From Diphasiastrum complanatum (Eukaryota > Streptophyta > Lycopodiopsida > Lycopodiales > Lycopodiaceae): 64,000 bases of DNA. Numbering within the stretch: the first letter of the stretch is position 1; every line of letters starts with the position of its first letter. Below are positions 58,101 through 64,000 of this stretch, piece by piece. Position numbers and translations under genes: made by a program. Under the pieces are notes generated by a model. The model searched no databases. It had not been told where the DNA came from and saw nothing but the letters and a program-made list of their open reading frames with translations. The DNA lies in contig CM055092.1 in the NCBI GenBank assembly GCA_029204225.1, positions 60,016,077 to 60,080,076 of the forward strand, in the 5' to 3' direction.

Positions 58101-61100
58101 AAATTCTGCATTGTCTGTGCTTGGCAATGCAGATTAAAGCTGATGTGGAGACGCAAGGTGAATTTGTTCAATCATTAGCTACTGAAGTTCGTACAGCAGC
58201 TTATACCGACATTCAGGATGTTGCTGCCTTTGTTAATTGGTTGGACGAAGAGCTTTCTTTCCTGGTATGGTGTCCTGACACTGCAGAATTGAATTGTGTA
58301 GAAATTTGCATGGAGCTTATTTACACTTCTTTGACTTAAGTAGATAACAAACTCTTCCTAGTTACAATGTTCTAGCTTTTTGAGCTTGAACTTCATTCTT
58401 GAATGCTCGTGACATGGTGTTTATATTATTAAACATTCTCTATCATTTGATGAAATGACAATATGTACATGCCATATCCACTGGTGATAAGATGTACATG
58501 GACTGCCCATGTATCAGGTACAGTGTGGTGGAATCCTTGTCGGCCCAAGCATAATCTTAGGCTTTTGTTCTGCTTTCATGTCTCCATAAACATAACATAG
58601 CAATGACTTAATAAAAATGATTATCCTATGAAAACTAGACAGATCTCTACTCTACTCTCATGATACAAAAATTTGAGGATGATACAATGGGGTACAGTGT
58701 AGATAAAAGCTGTACAACAACAATCAAAACTCGATGATAGATCATGTCATAGGGCCCTTGCCAAAGAAAGCAAGGATAGATGATGATGATGTGGTATTGA
58801 AGTAGGCCTGCTTGCAGTAGCTCTGGATCTGCGAAGTCTCCTGGTAGCCTTTAGTGTGGTTTGGAAGCAATATGCTGCCATCGATCCCGGTTGACCTCGA
58901 GAAGGGATACCTGACTCATCCTTTGACAATATATCAGCCTCAAGATCTGCTTTGGAGTGTCTCCTAAAGAAAAAGGGGGTGTAGGAGTCACCTTATGGCG
59001 TCCATACTGACCACTCTGAAAAATATTTTTACGAATCAAGGAACATCTCGTGTAGCATCAAGGCTACACACTGAGGGTCTACATATGAAATAAAAGTGAA
59101 CACAGTGTGACTGGGGAATCAAGGAAAAGACAATGATAGCGTCCTTGATCTCATAATAAACATGGCATCTGAATAGTATATCACCAAGCCTGCATCCAAT
59201 ACCACCATCCTAGTTCATCGCGCTCGTCAATATACAAGCCAAAAATCATAGTGAATTGGGGACATAACACATACTCACATGATGAAGACTATTATGGGAT
59301 GAAAGTTTGCCAGATTTCCATGCTTCCTAGAAGGCTTTACGCATTTCCTCAACCTGGATGTATGGAAGATCATTATCCATATAATATGGTTGTACTTGTA
59401 ACTTGGTTCTACAATGCAAAGCCTCTCTGCGTCTCTCAAGGGAGGCAAAGCGAATAACCAATGTCGCCGTATCTTTGGTGGTTGTGCCCTAATGTGGTTT
59501 CAAGGAAACGTTTGGACTCTGCAATGGCATTTTGTGTATTCGGAATTCCCTGAACCCCTAATGTTGTGGGCATGATAATCGATAACCTTGACTATGAAGA
59601 TGTTGAGATGAGGTACATGCTACTTGTGTATCTTTGATCATTTGTGGAGAACATGACTTGTTGAATATATGTGATAGGTCGAGCTATAAAGGTGGAACTA
59701 CAAACTTTGCCAGAATGATTTGATGTGGGACCGAGTGCTTAGCCCGTATCATGCGTAATAACATAAGAAATTTACCAATGCGAAATATTGGCCCTATTAG
59801 ATGAAGTGACAACTATGCACAATGTCTTTGTTGCATGTAGTGTTGTGGAGGTAATGAGAACAACAAAGAGTCAACAATTACTTATCTTGAATAGATCATA
59901 AAAAACAGAACCTCTCTAGTTGGACAAGGGAAAGCATGGCCCTTCCGAAGCCTGGTGGAAGCTACTTGTCTCGTGCCAAATATAGGACTGATAAACGCCT
60001 AGATAAGTGTAGGATGATACAATCTCAATTGTTTGTTTGTCAAAGATGAGCTCTTGTCATTGCATTCAACATAAAGAAGGATGGCAATCAGTATATAACC
60101 AAGCCTACAACCCGCACCACCACTGCTCAATAAGTCTCTCAAGCTCATCAATATATAGTCCAAACAAAGTGGATGAGAGGGAACAAGCTTGCTTCACCCA
60201 AATGGTACTCCATATCTGCTCTGAAATGCCGATGTCACTGTAAAAACAACCAAGAACTCTCTCATAAAGTGCCATCACCGCTAGAACCGTGTCAATGGAG
60301 AAACCAAGATAACAAAGCCACTAGATGAGAAGGTCAAAGGCTTTCTCGACAAAACAACAATAAACCCACTCTCTCCTATACTCGACTTTCTCGATGATAG
60401 TTGAAAAGCGAAGACATGATCTGTAGTGGAATAATCAGCTCTGACACCTGTTTGGCCTAATGCATGTAGTTTGTTGGTCTCAGTCTCAGAACTCACTGCT
60501 GAATGAAAAATGGTCCCATATAGCTTTCCGATAACGTGCCCGATCGATCATGATGGTGCAGGAGTTGCCATGATTCATGGAGTCACCAATTTTGTGAATG
60601 GGATGAATGATGTTAATGCACCAAGGTGGGAAACCAGAGGCAACCACTTGATTGAGTGGCTATGGTAGGTGAGTATTTCTGCAGCGTGGATCAATAATTT
60701 AGATTCAAGGTCGTTGATATCTTGGGTACAACGAGTCTTCATTCTCTTGATGGCTGCTAGGACCTTGTCAGAGGTGAAGAAGGTGAACTCACATGGATGG
60801 GAGGAGATGGAGATGGGTGTGTTGATGGGTATGGTATATAATGTAGTGGCATATGTAGTCTAGGTATGTAGATCCTCAAGGATAGGAGGTGGAGCATGGG
60901 GGAAAAACTCACGCCAAAAAGCACCTGTGGATGATTTGAAAAGAGAGTCGACAAGACGTTTCCCTTCACATGTTTCGTAAAATCTCAGATCTTATTGTTT
61001 GTAAGGCCTTGATCCTCTAGCAGATTCAGGTGCCATAAAAATTCGTGTACTACAACTTAGAAATCTTGTTGCCTCACAATTTAGGGTTCAGGGTGGAACT

Positions 61101-61991
61101 AGTGGAATACAACCATAGGTGAGGGTGGAACTAGCCTCGGTTCTCAGGAATCAGAAACGTTTCTGCAAATCACAAATGAATTTCTTTTCCAATTCCAGTC
61201 CAAAGTAGACTTGGATGGGCACTTCCATGTTGATCTTATGCAACTGAAAGATGTTGAGAGTTTCAAAGGCTTGCTCTTTTAAACATTCACATTGGGAATG
61301 TGGTTGAAATTCTTCTTGCTTAAAGACTGGATGGCATGTATTCGTAGCAGGTTGGTTGAATTATAATAGAGTTGGATTGCCATGTTGGAAGAGTTATCTT
61401 TTGCTAACAGTCTCATTTATGGATGCCATGTTGTCATTACAACATGAGAAGTCAGCTGCCTAATCAAAGGTTTTGTTATGCAGGTCGATGAGAGAGCAGT
61501 TCTTAAGCACTTTGACTGGCCAGACGCAAAAGCAGATGCCTTACGTGAAGCTGCTTTTGAATATCAGGATCTAATGAAGCTGGAGACTGAGGTGTCATCA
61601 TTTAAAGAAGATCCATGCACACCTCGTGATGTTTCTTTCAAGAAAATGTTGGCAATGTTGGAAAAGTAGGTTATATCATCTCTCAGCATCTTTCTTGTGT
61701 GTTATATCTGTTATTTATGATTTGCACAGCTTTTGCATGTAGAAGTTTTAGTAGCTTTTTCCTTTATGAAGACTTGCTTGTTAGATTGGTGTTCAAGTAT
61801 GAGCTAAATATTTGCATCTTTTATTTATGTTCTGTAAGCTGATGCTGCCAGTAGTAACTAAAGTGCAAGTCAATAACAGGGTAGAGCAAAGTGTCTATGC
61901 TCTTCTGCGAACGCGGGACATGGCCATAGCTCGTTACAAGGAATATCGTATTCCAACACAGTGGATGTTGGATTCTGGGCTAATTGGCAAG
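53418..61991 (+). CDS. CHUP1: CHUP1, chloroplast unusual positioning 1 (3' end outside window)
   Basis: Exons 53418-53511, 53770-53864, 55162-56217, 56457-57854, 58133-58264, 61484-61665, 61880-61991, all GT-AG and in frame, about 1,023 residues. The final exon or exons are beyond 64000. The N-terminal hydrophobic segment MLIRVGLAVTCSVAAFTF matches the family's outer-envelope anchor. LLLPEFEDLLVEE (about residue 90) precedes the coiled coil (about 225-415, EVAELEELRLQVKEWKERE) and RFSEVEELVYLRWVNACLRY. GLMKRLTKWGRSKDD and NVAASFQLMSRSV follow, then a proline-rich stretch (about 785-815). The C-terminal block has VEFYQSLMKRD, MIGEIENRSSHLLA, DVETQGEFVQSLATEVR, VLKHFDWPDAKADALREAAF and VYALLRTRDMAIARYKEY. 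The family tethers chloroplasts to short actin filaments for light-directed movement. The proline-rich part looks shorter than in the Arabidopsis protein as I recall it. The start was chosen because it creates the membrane anchor and splices in frame. Confidence 0.92.
53935..54890. mobile_element. foldback/long-TIR element in CHUP1 intron 2
   Basis: The left arm (about 53935-54310) and right arm (about 54525-54890) are imperfect inverted repeats of roughly 350 bp. gtaatgggatac on the left mirrors gtatccattac on the right. ctgccacgtggcaca mirrors tgccacatggcag. tatccattacgcaatgga at about 54150 mirrors ttccattgcgtaatggatac at 54659. The internal core is about 215 bp with no coding sequence. 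It looks like a non-autonomous DNA transposon of Mutator-like or foldback type; no clear TSD was found. Confidence 0.7.
55091..55130. repeat. (GA)n microsatellite in CHUP1 intron 2
   Basis: About 38 bp of GA, 32 bp before the acceptor of the third exon, where a pyrimidine tract would normally be expected. Confidence 0.9.
58740..61010 (-). pseudogene. LINE reverse transcriptase region in CHUP1 intron 5
   Basis: Minus strand from about 60960: FFTSDKVLAAIKRMKTRCTQ, then IGKLYGTIFHSAVSSETETN and LGQTGVRADYSTTDHVFAFQ, followed by ERVYCC and KAFDLL. MALYERVLGCFYSDIGISEQ, IWVKQACSLSSTLFGLYIDE and the YTYLGV-like block near 60000 complete the order. This is the order of a plant LINE RT (fingers, FRxxYSTTDH, KQGCPLSP-like, LFxLYIDE, YLG). 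Several frameshifts and stops are present. The best-supported part is 59700-60960. 58740-59700 has no clear domains but ccctatgaca to ctagcc-type DNA may be the element's 3' part. Related to the fragment at 5.4-5.9 kb. Confidence 0.72.
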
Positions 61992-62315
61992 GTGTGTCTC
62001 TGGCTGCATTCTCGTAATGTTTCTAAACTTGTTCTTTAATAGGATCTAAGATATTTTTCTACTAGCACAGATGCCTGAGCTTTATCAAATTTTAATGGGG
62101 CTTCCAAATCTTTTGGATGATGACTTTCAGAGCTGTAAGTTTACCTAGTTTTCTTTGATCAGTTGTTGCTAGTTTTTGACTCCGAGGATTTGCTGTAGAA
62201 AATTCAAGTCATTTTCCCCTGGGCTCTCGTTTATTATTTCTATCAGAGAGAATCGGTGGCCTTATGTGTCAAAATCTAAGAAAACCACCACAAACTTTCC
62301 CTTAGATGGACAAAA

Positions 62316-62519
62316 CTATCGCATGTGCTGGAATGTTGCTGGTGCATTCATTAATCCGAAAGGCAACACTAAATAACGTCCGAATCTCATCCAATAACCA
62401 GTTTTTTGCACATCTCTAGGGTGAATTATAATCTGGTGGTATCCGATTCTGAGATCAATCTTAGTGAAATATCTAACTCCCCCTAAGCAATCCTGTGGCC
62501 ATATCAAGTTACAGAACAA
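62316..62519 (-). pseudogene. Ty3/gypsy RT fragment in CHUP1 intron
   Basis: A minus-strand frame of 67 codons: GGVRYFTKIDLRIGYHQIII, then LPFGLMNAPATFQ. These are RT motifs of Ty3/gypsy ([12 protein letters not shown]-like and PFGLxNAPATFQ). It is from a different family than elements A and B, judged by the residues around these motifs. Truncated at both ends. Confidence 0.75.
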
Positions 62520-62740
62520 GTTCAGAAGAGGGGGTCAGTGTCAGTTGCCCAAGAGCCTAGAAAAACTAATCAAATGAGAAAAAAATTAGTCACTTAGCAA
62601 TGCAAGAAAATGCTTTAAACTTGACAACAATTTTGGAATGGGTTGTCTCTCATTTTGCTGATTGTTGGTTGGTATAAACTCAAGCCTCGAAAGCTTGGAA
62701 ACTAAGTGATCCTTAACTATTTTCAGTGCAGTTTAGCTAA

Positions 62741-62783
62741 TCTCTCTCTCTCTCACACACTCACACACACACACACACACACA
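62741..62783. repeat. (CT)n(CA)n microsatellite
   Basis: CT dinucleotides run into CA dinucleotides. Confidence 0.9.
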
Positions 62784-63524
62784 AGTCTTCTTGTTCTCTA
62801 TTTACCAGGAAGCAGCTGAGAATGGTTCTTTTTTCTCTACCAGTCTTGTTCTCTCTTGCCCATTCCAGCATCGTGCTATGATCATTCTATCCACTCTCAA
62901 TGCGCAATCCCTCAGCATGGCAAGAAACAGTGGTTTGTAATGAATGTCAATGTTTCCAAGGTTTCAAAAAATCTAACAGAAAACAGAATCAACCACAAAA
63001 TTTTAAAGCACCAAATACTCACTCTTTATTTAATGTGGTACAAATGATGACGTTCATAAGATCATGCCCAAATCCAAAGTGTGGCATCCACTTTCATGTG
63101 ACTGTGGGCACATGAAATAGGTGATTCCAAGGCTCAAGACTTTGGAGAAGATTCACATTCTAAGGCAAATAACAAACCAAAAGATTCAAAGTAGCTTGAG
63201 TTCCTCCCTAACAGACTGCTCGAACTCTTTCAAAGCATAACTATTCTGATGTTAAAATGTTCTACAATCTAGTTTCATTTTGTGAGAGTACATGGCATTT
63301 GCCTACTTTTGGTGATTTGACCTATGATTTCGCAATTTGCTGTGATGTCACTCCTTGCTAGCTCGTAACTCATAACTCCAATTTGCATGCGATAGGTGAC
63401 TTTCGCTGTGCTAGAGAGCTCCCTTTCTGCAATTCAAGCTTGCTGTTGGCTGTATAAAAAGCTTATAGTCTAGCTATGGCCAAATAATGGCCTCATTATG
63501 AAAGTGCTTATTAGCATGGATGCA

Positions 63525-63600
63525 TTTGCGATTTCGAATTGGATCATGAATTGAATCGCGATGGCCAAAAATAGTGAATCGCAATTTGCAATTTTTTTTA
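63525..63600. repeat. GATTCG/AATCGC word-rich patch
   Basis: gcgatttcgaattgg, gaattgaatcgcgatgg and gaatcgcaatttgcaat occur within 75 bp and end in a T-run, the same style as 1500-1600. Confidence 0.4.
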
Positions 63601-64000
63601 TTACAGTAAATACATGCATTATGGCTTTCAATAGAAAGAAAAAAAAATAGAGGATGAAGATATAATGGGTTTCCAGTAGTTCAGGTCCAATTGCGGGCAG
63701 TTAGGTGAGATCTGGTGCACATAAACTAAACTGTATAAACTTGACCCTGAACCTATATGCAAAAGTTATGACCCAACTGACATCAAAACCTGATGCATAC
63801 CGAACCACACGCATTGAACCTTATTGAACTATATCAAACCCAATTGAACTGTAACAAACCCTATTGATACTGCAAACTGTACTAAACCAAACTCTGCTGA
63901 ACTGTAGCAAATGCTGGCTTTGGAGTGACAAAGGTGGCTGCATTCTACACTTTGATAAAACTTCACTTTATTCTGTACAGAAGCAATTTTTTTAAGGAGT

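Larger units (their letters stand above)
61992..64000 (+). other. CHUP1 intron running out of the window
   Basis: The donor gtgtgt follows 61991. No continuation of the conserved C-terminus was found up to 64000. The stretch contains a gypsy fragment, a (CT)/(CA) tract (62741-62783) and a GATTCG-rich patch (63525-63600). Confidence 0.6.

Noticed and set aside
61992-63115. The last CHUP1 exon within 62.0-63.1 kb
   Set aside because: None of the splice-bounded segments continues the conserved C-terminus. The best open frames there are a gypsy RT fragment and unassigned sequence.

Overview
This is a stretch of land-plant nuclear DNA. The evidence is spliceosomal GT-AG genes of plant-only families (a chloroplast PsbP-domain protein and CHUP1), plant-type Ty3/gypsy chromoviruses and Ty1/copia elements primed by initiator tRNA-Met, a CACTA TNP2 transposase and DUF659-type hAT remnants. 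The very long, transposon-packed introns and the style of the LINE and hAT families suggest a large-genome, seed-free lineage such as a fern. That last step is inference and I cannot name the species.

Region 1 (1-30,676, + strand) is one gene. The last seven exons of a PsbP-domain protein (PPD5-like) can be traced with intact GT-AG junctions and an unbroken frame: <1-119, 239-318, 2,193-2,253, 2,586-2,643, 23,796-23,853, 30,322-30,394 and 30,584-30,676. They are separated by introns of 21.2 kb and 6.5 kb built of mobile elements. The 21-kb intron holds LINE and gypsy fragments, a broken hAT transposase gene and a nest of two related chromoviruses. Element A (12,428-22,733, TSD cagat) is decayed. 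It was split by element B (13,122-19,347, TSD caaac), which has identical 358-bp LTRs and a nearly intact gag-pol interrupted by a single UAG. The 6.5-kb intron carries a second hAT fragment and a minus-strand gypsy 5' end.

Region 2 (30.7-53.4 kb) is intergenic. It contains unrecognised exon-like segments on the minus strand (30.9-32.9 kb), a SET-domain-like fragment, a decayed CACTA transposase gene (36.6-39.1 kb), three copies of a roughly 700-bp dispersed repeat rich in ATTGGACC words, and a maze of Ty1/copia remnants (40.3-48.5 kb). Two inverted copies of one copia LTR lie there, and one of them is interrupted by a LINE endonuclease fragment.

Region 3 (53.4 kb to the window end, + strand) is a CHUP1 gene, which anchors chloroplasts to actin for photorelocation. 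Seven exons encode about 1,023 residues. The final exon or exons lie beyond the window. A tandem array of about 150-170-bp units sits just upstream. Its introns hold a long-TIR foldback element, a decayed LINE and a gypsy fragment.

I found no evidence for a wholly novel multi-gene system. The strongest points for follow-up are the gene that appears to stay intact across a 21-kb transposon nest, the very young nested chromovirus with an internal UAG and a DDG protease site, and the structured foldback modules inside introns.
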